Positions 10,060 to 17,941 of a stretch of DNA of 17,941 bases are shown piece after piece (the stretch's first letter is position 1; each line of letters begins with the position of its first letter). Location: positions 1 through 17,941 of the forward strand of contig JALLPB010000307.1 in assembly GCA_036939975.1 (NCBI GenBank), written 5' to 3'. The notes beneath the pieces were generated by a model that saw nothing but the letters and a program-made list of their open reading frames with translations, was not told the DNA's origin and searched no databases. The position numbers were made by a program, and so were the translations under genes. This DNA is from Cyclostephanos tholiformis. Its lineage: Eukaryota; Bacillariophyta; Thalassiosirophyceae; Thalassiosirales; Thalassiosiraceae.

Positions 10060-11516
10060 ATGATGCTGATGGCAGCGGTGCGGCGATTCCAGCGCCCCCT
10101 GCTGCCCCATCGTGTTAACCAGGCGGCACGACTATTCTTCCGCCGCCGACAGTCATACGCATTTTCCAACTCGGAGAACGCGTCGTCTTCGAATCACGAT
10201 TCGAAGTCGTCACACAAGCACGGCGGCGGCCCCGCATCGTACTCGATCAGGGAACCCTCGTCGTCGTCCTCGACGACGACAACGACGACCATACGCGATC
10301 GTGTCAAGGTAATATCGTTGGGTAAAGGCGTGGTCCACGTCCTACTATCCCGACCGGAGAAGCTCAATAGCCTCGATATACCGATGTTCGAGGCCATCGC
10401 CGAGGCGGCATCTCGCCTGCGGGACGATCCCGCCCTCAATAGGAATTTGAGGGCGATCGTAATGAGCGGCGAGGGACGGGCGTTCTGCACGGGATTGGAC
10501 GCGAAGGGCGTGGCATTGTCGGGTTCGAGTCCTAGCGAATCGACGAGGAGGCTGCTGGAACGTCCGTCGTCGTACGGCGGCGAGGGCGGGCTGGGGAATC
10601 TTGCCCAGGACGTCTGTTACCTGTGGAGGCGAGTTTCGTCGGGTTCGTCGTCGTCCCCCCAGTTTTGTTTTTCCTATTTTTCTTTCGGCTTAATTCGCCT
10701 ATCGTTGAATGTTAACAATCGCGACGGTTAACCTCCCTCTCTCTCAACGAATAAATACAGGGGACTGCCCGTTCCCGTGATAGCCGTCCTCCATGGGATG
10801 TGTTTCGGTGGAGGTGGGTGGGCGGTCTCGATTTTACTGCGATTTGTATAATATTTGTGACGCTTTTGCGGATTTGGGCTCAATGCGAATCATTCCTTCC
10901 CCTCCTTCTCTCGGCGCGATCGATTGCTTTTTTTCTCTCTCTCTCTCTCTCTCAGGCCTGCAAATCGCCCTCGGTGCCGACATGCGTTTCTCCACCCCCG
11001 ATTGTCGTTTATCGATCATGGAATCGAGGTGGGGTCTAATACCCGACATGGGAGCATCGATCACGTTGCGTGAAATCTTGCGTATGGACGTTGTGAAGGA
11101 ACTAACGATGACGGGGAGGATCATATCCGGGAATGAGGCCGAGAGGATCGGCCTCGTGACGAGATGCGTCGACGATCCCATGGAGGAGGCGATGAAGGTC
11201 GTGAATGAGATAATAGAGCGGTACGTATCGCATTCCCACCGATCAGCCTTTTCCCTTTATTCGCGAAATAATTACGGATCCGTCTAATCGTGCTCTCTGG
11301 GGGGGGGGGGGACGAATACATCCCTTCAGATCGCCGGATTCCGTCGCGGCGACGAAGGAATTGTTTCAATCGACTTGGGTCGAAAATGACGATGGAACCT
11401 GCCTAACGAAGGAGACGGATTTGCAAATGAAATTGATCGGTACGTGGAATCAGATCGTGGCCTCCGGGAGGCAATTCGGCGTGAGCCTGCCTTACTTTCA
11501 AAGAAAAGGACGATGA
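10060..11516 (+). CDS. Enoyl-CoA hydratase/isomerase (crotonase) family protein, probably mitochondrial
   Basis: Acts on enoyl-CoA thioesters in fatty acid or amino acid breakdown. Exons: 10060-10637, 10761-10813, 10956-11220, 11330-11516, giving 360 residues. The first donor is the least certain. GT at 10638 is the only nearby choice I found that keeps both frame and the WRR...GLPVPVI motif, although its context (GTCGGG) is weak. The N terminus is rich in Arg and Ala with no acidic residue for over 35 residues, typical of a mitochondrial presequence. A Ser/Thr-rich linker follows to about residue 85. The crotonase fold then shows SRPEKLNSLD, the oxyanion-hole segment GRAFCTGLDAKG, and a second one, HGMCFGGGLQIALGADMRFS. 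ESRWGLIPDMG has a Glu and Asp eight residues apart, the spacing of the acid pair in dienoyl-CoA isomerase. The bacterial crotonases with xWGLxPDM share it too, so hydratase versus isomerase is open. Confidence 0.85.
10935..10953 (+). repeat. (CT)n tract in crotonase intron 2
   Basis: Perfect CT repeat directly before the CAG acceptor at 10953-10955. It serves as an extended polypyrimidine tract. Confidence 0.8.
11299..11311 (+). repeat. 13-base G run in crotonase intron 3
   Basis: A homopolymer within the third intron, 18 bases before the acceptor at 11328-11329. Its length is error-prone but it does not affect the reading frame. Confidence 0.8.
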
Positions 11517-12054
11517 TGAAGGGGTTGCTGGCTTTCTTTTCATGTTATATTTGCAGCTTTATATTCTATTCGAGATTATACATATTATATACCCCGATGA
11601 ATTCTGTAAATATAACCGAAGCGCAAACATAATCACGGCAGTCTCGGAACAAGATGTTGGTTTGTGACCGGCGAAATCAGCCGGAGAGATTGAGAAAACG
11701 AGAGGGTGAAGAATATGACATACGTAAGGTGAATATGGTAATATAATTCACGCCCTCGATTGGGAGAAAATTTTCGTGTTCAGTGCTCAGATTTTTGGAT
11801 TAAGGATTAATTAAACATTGATCCACAGACTCGCTGGCGCCTCATATCGCATAACGCTATTTTTACATTTTCCCTGCACTCTGCAAAGCCGGTATGATGT
11901 TACATTCATGAGTTGTCACTCCCCAGCCAATCCCCCAATTCTTCGCTTCCCCGACCTCTCCATGATTTCTCCTATCGTCCGCGTATTTATCTCTAGTCAG
12001 TGGCATCATTGTTCATTCGCCCTTCGCCCCAAATCCCTCCCCCCATCGAAACCA
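11517..12054. other. Convergent intergenic region
   Basis: 538 bp between the stop of the crotonase gene and the stop of the small membrane protein gene. It is AT-rich to about 11830 and pyrimidine-rich afterwards. It presumably holds both 3' UTRs. I see no supported coding frame or RNA gene. Confidence 0.4.
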
Positions 12055-12733
12055 CTACTGTCCGTCCTCCACCTCCTCCTTCTTCTTCATGAATTTTTGC
12101 ACAACATTCTCATCGATCCATGACGTCGTGCTTAGCGCCAACCCGATTCGTAGGGGCACGGCCAATCGCGCGAAGTTCACGAACGCGAACGCCTCGGCGC
12201 CCACCTTCTCGAGGTCCTCCTTATTCGTGAAGTCCGGCCAGTGTCCGGCGACCTCCCGATATCCCATTACGCATACCGGAATGGATACTCCCCAGAAACC
12301 CAATTCCCACAGGGCGTAGGAGATGGCTTTCACAAAATGCATCATGGCACAAATAATGGCGAATGACAAAAACCGGCACGACGATTAAAAGGCGGGGAAG
12401 GAATATGATATTTTCAGCATTTCATCGAAAAGAATACATAAATACTGCGGGATGGATTGTCCAAAAAAAATATGGAGTGAAAATGAATAACTCACCACCG
12501 GCGGTACCGGCCTGTTTCACCTTCTGTAGTAGAGTCTTCGTCTCGTTCGGCTCCTCTTCCACCTTCCCAGCATCCGCATCCGCAAGGTGGGTGGTGCGAC
12601 GGAAGGAATGATGGTATTTAACGGAGCCAACGAGCGGCGATGACCGGACGGTGACGCTGAAGGATTGCGTCCGTCGGGGGAGTTCGACGATGGCGAATAC
12701 CACGAGGTACGTGAGTAGTGCGATGTTCTTCAT
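12055..12733 (-). CDS. Small plastid-targeted membrane protein, possibly DUF1279/FAM210-like
   Basis: Minus-strand exons 12733-12496 and 12326-12055. The intron (169 bp, donor GTGAGT, acceptor AAG) splits a codon in phase 1. 169 residues. The start is a classic signal peptide (hydrophobic ALLTYLVVFAIV) followed by TQS|F (22-25), an ASAFAP-like plastid motif. A charged stretch rich in Glu and Lys follows. The mature part has two likely membrane segments: AISYALWELGFWGVSIPVCV, and a later AFAFVNFARLAVPLRIGLAL before a lysine-rich end. The second segment (small residues, N-x-A-R/K, P-x-R-I-x-L) resembles the end of DUF1279/FAM210 domains, but this is a pattern match only. The function is unknown. 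The acceptor has a weak pyrimidine tract. Confidence 0.75.
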
Positions 12734-13169
12734 GTTTTGTTATTGTTGTTTGTTCTGCCTTTTCTTTCGAGAAATTCCTGTTACACACAGACGAATGGGA
12801 TCACGAAATCTGCATTCGATGATATATGCGTGCACTATCGCCTAGCTCTGTCGTCGAGCAATAATGACAATGATAAAATTCGTACAAAGAGATAGCGGCG
12901 CGGAAGTCGATGGATTTGTAGGAGTACGACGAGCGGAAATGGCAAATGAATAATTGTTGTAGTAGTAGTTGTTGGAAAAATAATAATAAATACTACATCC
13001 CGAGAGGGAAAAAAATAATTCACTGAGTCATTCTCGTGTTCAAGTAAAAAAGTATGCTCCTACGTATGATGGGAACATGCACACCCACGCATGGTCCTTG
13101 CCACATACGTCATGAGGTCACAAGACTACCTAATCCAATCACTAGCTAATAGGCTTAAGCTAATGTTGT
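12734..13169. other. Upstream region of the small membrane protein gene, up to the retroelement
   Basis: AT-rich, with A/T-rich simple stretches at about 12940-13020 and no supported gene. It should contain the promoter of the minus-strand gene starting at 12733. Composition becomes GC-rich near 13170-13200, where I place the approximate 3' limit of the element. No target-site duplication can be identified with one end missing. Confidence 0.4.
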
Positions 13170-13180
13170 AACTGCAATGA

Positions 13181-13209
13181 CCCCCTTTGGGGGAGGAGGA
13201 CCTCCTCCC
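13181..13209. repeat. Two overlapping hairpins near the element's 3' end
   Basis: CCCCC-TTT-GGGGG (13181-13193) overlaps GGGAGGAGG-A-CCTCCTCCC (13191-13209). The shared GGG means only one can form at a time. It lies in the GC-rich tail after the recombinase stop. Confidence 0.6.
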
Positions 13210-13429
13210 GCCCCACCCTGGCCATGCTCCAATAGTTACTACTTCGGTGGGGGGTAGTGATTCAGGTTCTTCTCTGAGCCGTATCAGGATATCCAAGGTG
13301 AGCGGGCGACAGGAGGCAAGGTTCAGTCTTAGAGCCTTGCTTCCCCGGTGTCGCTCGTGCCTTGGCCGCTTTACCTTTTCCCTCGAGTGGAGACAACGTT
13401 TGAATTCCACAGTCCGGTTCTCAGGACGG

Positions 13430-13459
13430 GGTCTCCCATGACTCACATCGTGGGAGACC
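13430..13459. repeat. 12-bp inverted repeat with 6-nt loop
   Basis: Arms GGTCTCCCATGA (13430-13441) and TCGTGGGAGACC (13448-13459) pair over 12 positions with one G-T type mismatch and a CTCACA loop. Non-coding tail of the retroelement. Confidence 0.6.
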
Positions 13460-13574
13460 TCATCTGGTCTGAGACAGTACATCTGCCGACAAGAGACACG
13501 AGGCCGCTCAGGGTCTTGCCAAGAACCCCAGCGCCGACGTGCTCCCAATACCCTGTGTCATGGTTCAAACGCTG

Positions 13575-13600
13575 TCCACCCTCGGGGTGGGGATCCCCAC
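13575..13600. repeat. Nested palindromes in the element tail
   Basis: GTGGGGATCCCCAC (13587-13600) is a perfect 14-bp palindrome. It overlaps a second short inverted repeat, CCACCC...GGGTGG style, beginning near 13577. It lies between the recombinase stop (13669) and the element's 3' end. Confidence 0.55.
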
Positions 13601-13668
13601 TCCATGACCCATAAGATCTAGGGAAAAAAAACCCGCACCAGAACCAACACTCACACCCTGAGCCTCCC

Positions 13669-14589
13669 TTAGAGGGCTCGGGAGTACTTCAGCATGGTGG
13701 GGAGCATGCTCCTGACCTCTGTGTAGACTTGTCTCATCAGCAGGTTCGGCACTGAGCCCTTTGCTCCTTCCTTGCTCCTCCACCGGTTGATCAGCTCCAT
13801 GACCTTGGAGTCCACACCTCGCTGTGTCGTTTCAAGCACAGCTCCCCTTCGCGGTGAGCGCCAAAGACTTAAGTCCTCAGCCTCAATAGCTTGTGGCACT
13901 AGACGGGCATTCCTTTCCCGCGCCCCGCCCACAAGGGCTCGAAACGTGGCATCATATCTCCTGAACTTGGCCCTCGCTCCTGACATCGTCTCAAAGAGCC
14001 ATCCCTTCGTGCGATGCTGACAGTTGACCCTCCTGTGCATGATCCGCTCCATCCAGAGGTGGAAAGGGACTCTGGAATGGGTTGTGTCGCTGATAGGGAT
14101 CATGTGCCAATGGGAGTCCACTTCGCCCTTGAACCGCCCGGAGAGGGTCACTATGATGAAACTCTTGCCCTCGTCTGGATATCGTGTCTCTTCCCAAAAA
14201 TGAAGCAAACCCTCAAGCGAGACCAGAGGTACCTCCTTGCCCCGGAGCCCCACCCTGAAAGCGAGTAGCATGAAGCACATGGTGTCCTCTATCTCCATTC
14301 TCTTGTGGTCTGTGCGTGCCTGTGACCAAATTCTCTCAGCCTCTGCACACACGCCAAGGGCAAGCTTCGATGTCAGTGCCTCATTCTGCCTGCACACTAT
14401 CCCCATGCGCAGCCTTGTCCCTCTCATGAAGCGGGCAAACCACTTCCCGAAGGTGTGTCCTGTGTCCTGTTGAGACATGTTGTTTCTTTTGATCCAGGCC
14501 CACCACTGTCTCACAACAATAGTCCTTGCCGGCATCATACGTGTTCGCACACAATGTCTGCGTTTTGCGGATGGTGTCAAACTGCACAT
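13669..14589 (-). CDS. Tyrosine recombinase domain of the retroelement
   Basis: A 306-residue frame with a real ATG at 14589. Its first 20 or so residues overlap the upstream frame and are probably not used as such. The core-binding part continues from about residue 22, including FGKWFARFMRGTRLRMG. The catalytic domain has box I Arg in FRVGLRGKEV (R116) and a probable beta-hairpin Lys near GRFKGE (K154). It then has WRSPRRGA (R247/R248) and NRWRS (W270) for box II, and a nucleophile-position Tyr in RQVYTEV (Y289). The Arg-Arg-Trp-Tyr set is the usual DIRS-type variant of R-H-R-Y. It would join and excise the circular cDNA. The essential residues look intact, but the N-terminal core domain lies in a different frame upstream. 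Confidence 0.75.
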   Translation of the reverse strand: MCSLTPSAKRRHCVRTRMMPARTIVVRQWWAWIKRNNMSQQDTGHTFGKWFARFMRGTRLRMGIVCRQNEALTSKLALGVCAEAERIWSQARTDHKRMEIEDTMCFMLLAFRVGLRGKEVPLVSLEGLLHFWEETRYPDEGKSFIIVTLSGRFKGEVDSHWHMIPISDTTHSRVPFHLWMERIMHRRVNCQHRTKGWLFETMSGARAKFRRYDATFRALVGGARERNARLVPQAIEAEDLSLWRSPRRGAVLETTQRGVDSKVMELINRWRSKEGAKGSVPNLLMRQVYTEVRSMLPTMLKYSRAL

Positions 14590-15367
14590 TGCTGGTGTGT
14601 TTGCCCGGTCGCAACGAGGCCAAGACCGTTGTTAAAGTGATTCCCAACCCCACATGGTCTCCCATCGCAGGGTGTCCCAAAACCGGTAAGATGGTCCTAT
14701 AGTCCAGACTCAAGTTGTTGACAGCAATGTCATACCTCTTTGAGCGGGACCAGTTGGAGGTGACCGTGTCCGGCTCACGCGCCCACATGGTGTCCAACAG
14801 CACTTGACGTATGGTCACGAGTGCGAACTCATCCCGGTCGTTGCCCTCGACTGGGTCCCTTCCGACCACGTTGCTAAAGGAGCACAAGTCGCATTCGAAA
14901 GGTACACCCATGAGGTGGTTGCCATTTCTGGTGCATCGGTATTGGTTCTTGGTGTACATGAGGTCAACCTCAAGGTCTGAACCGTTTTGGAGATCGTCCA
15001 GCCGGGGGAAGTTGTTGTTTGCCAACTCTCGGTAGCACTTCCCACACCAAACAGCCTTGCACGGGGGGAAGCTTCCCCGCATGAGCAAGAAGTTCCCACA
15101 GAAGAGCCCGTGACCCTTCTTCCGGAGCATTGAACATTCCAGACAGTAGCCCGTCCAGGACATGTAGTTGTCCTGCGTCCCCTGCATCCCTTCCTGGTCC
15201 ATGTCTCCCAGTGCCACCTCCTCCAGACCTTGGTTCCGGCCTCCCGGTGGGCCGTTTGAACCCCGCCCCAAGTGCATGCTCGTAGTGCATGCCCATGTCT
15301 GTTCCCTTGACCGCCCACCGTCCATTGTAATCCATGACGTGTGCAAGAGGAAAAATGATGGCAACAA
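14381..15367 (-). CDS. Cysteine-rich zinc-binding region plus recombinase core-binding domain
   Basis: An open frame of 328 codons; the first ATG is about 14 codons in. The first about 65 residues are probably out-of-frame sequence. From YMSWTGYCLEC on it looks genuine: C75-x2-C78, C90, C103, C108-x2-C111, then C145, H151, C159-x2-C162 (ECDLCSF). This suggests two zinc sites. GRDPVEGN and TMWAREPDTV follow, then SLRPGKHTSNVQFDTIRKT, the start of the recombinase core-binding fold. After about residue 279 (near 14530) the family sequence continues in the +1 frame, in the recombinase ORF that overlaps it by 209 bp. Confidence 0.6.
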   Translation of the reverse strand: MLPSFFLLHTSWITMDGGRSREQTWACTTSMHLGRGSNGPPGGRNQGLEEVALGDMDQEGMQGTQDNYMSWTGYCLECSMLRKKGHGLFCGNFLLMRGSFPPCKAVWCGKCYRELANNNFPRLDDLQNGSDLEVDLMYTKNQYRCTRNGNHLMGVPFECDLCSFSNVVGRDPVEGNDRDEFALVTIRQVLLDTMWAREPDTVTSNWSRSKRYDIAVNNLSLDYRTILPVLGHPAMGDHVGLGITLTTVLASLRPGKHTSNVQFDTIRKTQTLCANTYDAGKDYCCETVVGLDQKKQHVSTGHRTHLREVVCPLHERDKAAHGDSVQAE

Positions 15368-15734
15368 TCAGAGGTTCGAACTGGGTTGCATCCCAGAAGG
15401 GGGGGACACCAGCCGGTACAAGGAAAAGCACATTGGCACTCTTTCCCAGATCCCTTCGCCACATGTGGGTCATCAAACGGGGCACACAGAATACATGGGG
15501 CCATTGGGGGTGCGCCAGGCTGTCCTCCCACAAGAGCTTGATTGCCACCTCCATAGCAGCTGGGGGTAGCATCCAGAGCCTTGCAGCCTTGACATCCTTG
15601 AGTTCGAACATGTTATGGGGGCCAATCTCCTGTAATGGGAGGTTTCCCCAGTCCCATCCTTGAGATTGTTCCGATGTCCTGTCCTCGGTTCTCCACCAGC
15701 TGCACACCAACTTTCCTACCCGTCCATGTGACAA
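14970..15734 (-). pseudogene. Post-RNase H region of the retroelement polyprotein
   Basis: A frame of 254 codons without an initiating ATG at its start, offset by -1 from the RT-RNase H frame it follows. Its first 125 residues look conserved: WMLPPAAMEVAIKLL, WPHVFCVPRLMTHMWRRDL and VLFLVPAGVPPFW. This resembles the segment after RNase H in related algal elements, whose function I do not know. From about 15270 on it loses that character and becomes Gly/Arg-rich, while the +1 frame takes over with the zinc-binding region. It cannot be translated on its own without frameshifting. Confidence 0.5.
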
Positions 15735-17425
15735 GGAAGGAAGGACATGGGGTCATCCCCGGACATCATGCCCTTGGTGTGGTCTCCCCAGGACAACCCA
15801 TCTACGCCCGTGGCCTTCATCCTCTTTCCCGATATGTGCAGGACGTGGAGTATCATGCCCCCATCCCTCTGTGCCTTGTAGAGCCTAAACACGATATCAC
15901 TGAGGTCCTTGCTGGTCGAATGGCCCTTGTAGTAGGCCCCTTCAAAGACCGAGTTGTCTGTCAGAACAAACACCTCGTGATCCGCCAGTGCGCCCGCTGT
16001 GTTGAGCTCTTCCAACCGTTTGGCAACATTTCGCCCAATGCCTCCCACCAAGCGCTTGAGCCTGTCCGTCAGGTTTTTGGCTTCCCTGACGTTCGATGAC
16101 TTTTGCCTCCACACCTGCGACCAAACTCCGGACTCGTAGTCCAGCCCATACTGTGTCACCACGAAGGCGCCCCTTGCCTTTCCGCTGGCATCTCCTATGA
16201 CAAACAGAGCGCAGGCATGTTTGGCTTGATAGAGCTGCCAAGGTGGTGCCTCGGGCTTGGTGAGGCGCTGCAGGTAGTCCAGGTCATCCAGAATGCGTGG
16301 GAATGGCGTGACCTCCATTGGGGGTTCCTCCTCAAGCGCCGGCCCATTGACAACCCCAGTGCCTCCCCCCGGGTGGTCTTCATCTTCATCCTCAGCCCGG
16401 CGGCAGGGCAGGTTGGTGTTGGGCCCCCAGGTGAGCGCCGCTTCTAACTCCCTTCCCCGGAGCTTAAAGCCGTCCACGCCTCTGAATGGCCTCCAGCTGT
16501 CTATTGTCAAATGGAGCCCCTTCATGTAGGGATTGATCCATGGGTAGGTCCGCACCACATATATGAGGAAGCCCCGTATCTGGAGCAGCTGTTTGAGTGT
16601 GCAGTGCTGGCAAGCCACCATGGCCGCCATCTCCGAGATGAGACGCTTGGTCTTCTCCCACTTTTCCTGGGAAACGGTCCCGCAAATGCGCCCCCCACTA
16701 GTGTGCATGACCGTGCCTGCCCACGGTCCCGGGGTATGTGAAGGCGAGGTCCTCTTCCGAGCCGCATCTTGCACTCCCCTCCTCGTGCACCCCGCAGCAT
16801 ATGCCCGCGCGGCCTGCCATGCAAGATACTCGGTGGGTCCGGTCGGGCGGCCATCGTCCACATACACAAAGACCTCTGCTACGAGCTCCCCGTCCCACCT
16901 GACTTTCATCACCCATGGAAGGTCTGCTCTGTATCCCGCTGACCCTGGTAGGTTCAGTACAACCTTCTCCCAGTGAAAAGGGTTCGTCCTGAGCCGTTGA
17001 TCCCCATAGACTTCAAGCTTGAGTCTTGCCTGCCACTGGAGACTGCAATACGGCGAGTCCCGCAGTCCCATCCAATTGCGCTCCCAGCGCTCCCAGTTAC
17101 CCTTCCTACTGTCCTCCCAGGCCACGTCGGCCAGGTCCCGTGACCGAACCTCCCGGACGTCCACCCCAGACAATTGTCGCAACCCATCGTGGAGCTTGAA
17201 GTTCAAGAACTGCTCCCCGACGTCCAGGTCACACTGGTAGTACCCCTCCCGGAGGGCGCGCAGAGTGTGTTTGACCTGGAGTAAGCCATAATGTGGTGCG
17301 TATAAACAGGAGTTCAGGCCACAGCTTGTCCCATTGTAAACCATCCATATGTCCATCAGACCCTTGGGCACGCAGAAGTAATGTGTGCCACTAACCACCA
17401 CCCCAGGCTTGATGTAGCCTTGTTG
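15716..17425 (-). CDS. Reverse transcriptase-RNase H of the retroelement
   Basis: Open from just after an in-frame TGA (17426-17428). Numbered from the GTG at 17401 (561 residues), it starts ...YFCVPKG...DIWMVYNGTSCGLN. Motif A is CDLDVGEQFLNF (D58/D60). Motif C is FVYVDDGR (YVDD at 180-183), and the thumb region follows. A variable acidic linker spans about 335-362. RNase H is at about 395-540 with D404 (GDASGKARG), E440 (SNVREAKNL), D482 (LTDNSVFEG) and D534 (GVDGLSWGD). All expected acidic residues are present. The frame ends shortly after RNase H at a TAG, and the family sequence goes on in the -1 frame. Only the piece upstream of the first YFCVPKG is interrupted. Confidence 0.8.
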   Translation of the reverse strand, partial: QQGYIKPGVVVSGTHYFCVPKGLMDIWMVYNGTSCGLNSCLYAPHYGLLQVKHTLRALREGYYQCDLDVGEQFLNFKLHDGLRQLSGVDVREVRSRDLADVAWEDSRKGNWERWERNWMGLRDSPYCSLQWQARLKLEVYGDQRLRTNPFHWEKVVLNLPGSAGYRADLPWVMKVRWDGELVAEVFVYVDDGRPTGPTEYLAWQAARAYAAGCTRRGVQDAARKRTSPSHTPGPWAGTVMHTSGGRICGTVSQEKWEKTKRLISEMAAMVACQHCTLKQLLQIRGFLIYVVRTYPWINPYMKGLHLTIDSWRPFRGVDGFKLRGRELEAALTWGPNTNLPCRRAEDEDEDHPGGGTGVVNGPALEEEPPMEVTPFPRILDDLDYLQRLTKPEAPPWQLYQAKHACALFVIGDASGKARGAFVVTQYGLDYESGVWSQVWRQKSSNVREAKNLTDRLKRLVGGIGRNVAKRLEELNTAGALADHEVFVLTDNSVFEGAYYKGHSTSKDLSDIVFRLYKAQRDGGMILHVLHISGKRMKATGVDGLSWGDHTKGMMSGDDPMSFLPCHMDG

Positions 17426-17941
17426 TCAAACCTGGACGACCTTGGCCTGCATCAGCTCGTGTTGCCTGGGATCCTTCGCCTTGGCTTGCTTACAAAGAAA
17501 ACGAGCCTCCAGTGCCCCCATCATGAAATGGGGCTGCCCGTCCCTGACCTTGCGTTGGTACTCCTGGCCCCAGTTCCAGAATAAAGGAGCCAACCCCTTG
17601 GGCCACTCAAACCATGTGGCTTCCGCACACCGGTAAAGGGCATCTAGACCAGCCGCGACCGTGGCCTTTCGTTAGATTGGCTGCTCAGTCCCCTTCCGCC
17701 ACTCCATGTGGTAGACCACCAGTGCCCCGTCCCAAGGCGGCGGCAGAAACACGTTGCCTATTCGCCATCGCCATCGGAGGTACCCACGGGTCACCAGGTG
17801 GCGCCAGTATCTCAGCCCAAACACCCTGAACCCGGTCAGAGACAATATTCCAACCTGGTGGGGGCTGATTCTGCAGAAGCCAGCCTGCATGAGGGTCCTT
17901 GCCCGCTGGAGGGTCATTCAGGATGTGACCTCCGAGCTCAA
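17426..17941 (-). pseudogene. N-terminal part of the RT polyprotein, interrupted by stops and window edge
   Basis: Same frame as the RT. An ORF from ATG 17917 ends at TAA (17672-17674), and the frame stays open again from 17671 to a TGA at 17426-17428. Between the stops it reads protein-like sequence such as LYRCAEATWFEWPKG and FWNWGQEYQRKVRDGQ, and it continues after TGA into GYIKPG of the RT. The two stops therefore interrupt one coding stretch. Immediately upstream of ATG 17917 is another in-frame TGA (17918-17920), so it is unclear whether this ATG is a true start. Confidence 0.55.

Larger units (their letters stand above)
13170..17941 (-). mobile_element. Tyrosine-recombinase retroelement (DIRS-like order), 5' end outside window
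   Basis: Read on the minus strand, the order is reverse transcriptase, RNase H, a post-RNase H region, a cysteine-rich region, then a tyrosine recombinase. RT plus RNase H plus YR is the defining set of DIRS-order elements, which integrate by recombinase rather than DDE integrase. I see no aspartic protease and no DDE integrase. Composition is GC-rich, unlike the flanks. The coding part changes frame three times (near 15716-15734, 15170-15367 and about 14530), and two stops interrupt the frame upstream of the RT core (17426-17428, 17672-17674). This copy is therefore probably defective. The left limit is approximate and the right part runs off the window. Confidence 0.8.

Noticed and set aside
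11818..12123. 101-codon plus-strand frame
   Set aside because: Overlaps the antisense of a supported exon, and its composition is that of pyrimidine-rich non-coding DNA.
13126..13548. 140-codon minus-strand frame after the recombinase
   Set aside because: Arg/Ser-rich and spans the hairpin cluster. It resembles no retroelement protein and is more likely the non-coding tail.
14815..15531. 238-codon third minus-strand frame within the retroelement
   Set aside because: All three frames are open here because of high GC. The zinc-binding and post-RNase H frames carry the conserved motifs, and this one does not.
1..17941. CRISPR arrays, rRNA or tRNA genes
   Set aside because: I saw no spaced direct repeats, rRNA core sequences or convincing tRNA cloverleafs by eye. 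A tRNAscan or Infernal run would settle the tRNA question.

Overview
This window looks like nuclear DNA from a photosynthetic stramenopile, most likely a diatom. The host genes carry short GT-AG introns (66-169 bp), use mixed codons at roughly half GC, and lie close together. Two predicted proteins start with a signal peptide followed by an ASAFAP-like F motif (SVS|F and TQS|F), which is the plastid import signature of diatoms and relatives. The species cannot be named from this sequence.

Layout, left to right. (1) 300-2236 (+): serine O-acetyltransferase, two exons, with a C-terminal extension of about 240 residues. (2) 2376-3539 (-): single-exon protein with a cysteine layout suggesting a NifU/IscU-type scaffold fold. 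It is tail-to-tail with gene 1 and divergent from gene 3. (3) 3896-7709 (+): six-exon gene fusing a fructuronate/tagaturonate reductase-like (mannitol dehydrogenase family) half to a uronate isomerase-like half. One base appears to be missing near 5104. (4) 7915-9670 (-): three-exon, single-PDZ Deg/HtrA serine protease with an N-terminal SAP-like domain, probably in the plastid. (5) 10060-11516 (+): four-exon, probably mitochondrial crotonase-family enzyme. (6) 12055-12733 (-): two-exon, small membrane protein, probably in the plastid. (7) About 13.17 kb to the right edge (-): the 3' part of a large tyrosine-recombinase retroelement (DIRS-like order RT, RNase H, zinc-binding region, tyrosine recombinase), broken over several frames and cut by the window edge.

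The host genes do not form a pathway. They cover cysteine synthesis, possible Fe-S assembly, uronate metabolism, plastid proteolysis and fatty acid or acyl-CoA metabolism. The most unusual item is gene 3. It appears to join two consecutive steps of hexuronate catabolism (aldo-uronate to keto-uronate to aldonate) in one polypeptide of about 1,111 residues, with the later enzyme at the N terminus. Second is the retroelement, which keeps long, well-conserved domains but changes frame three times and has two in-frame stops upstream of the RT core.
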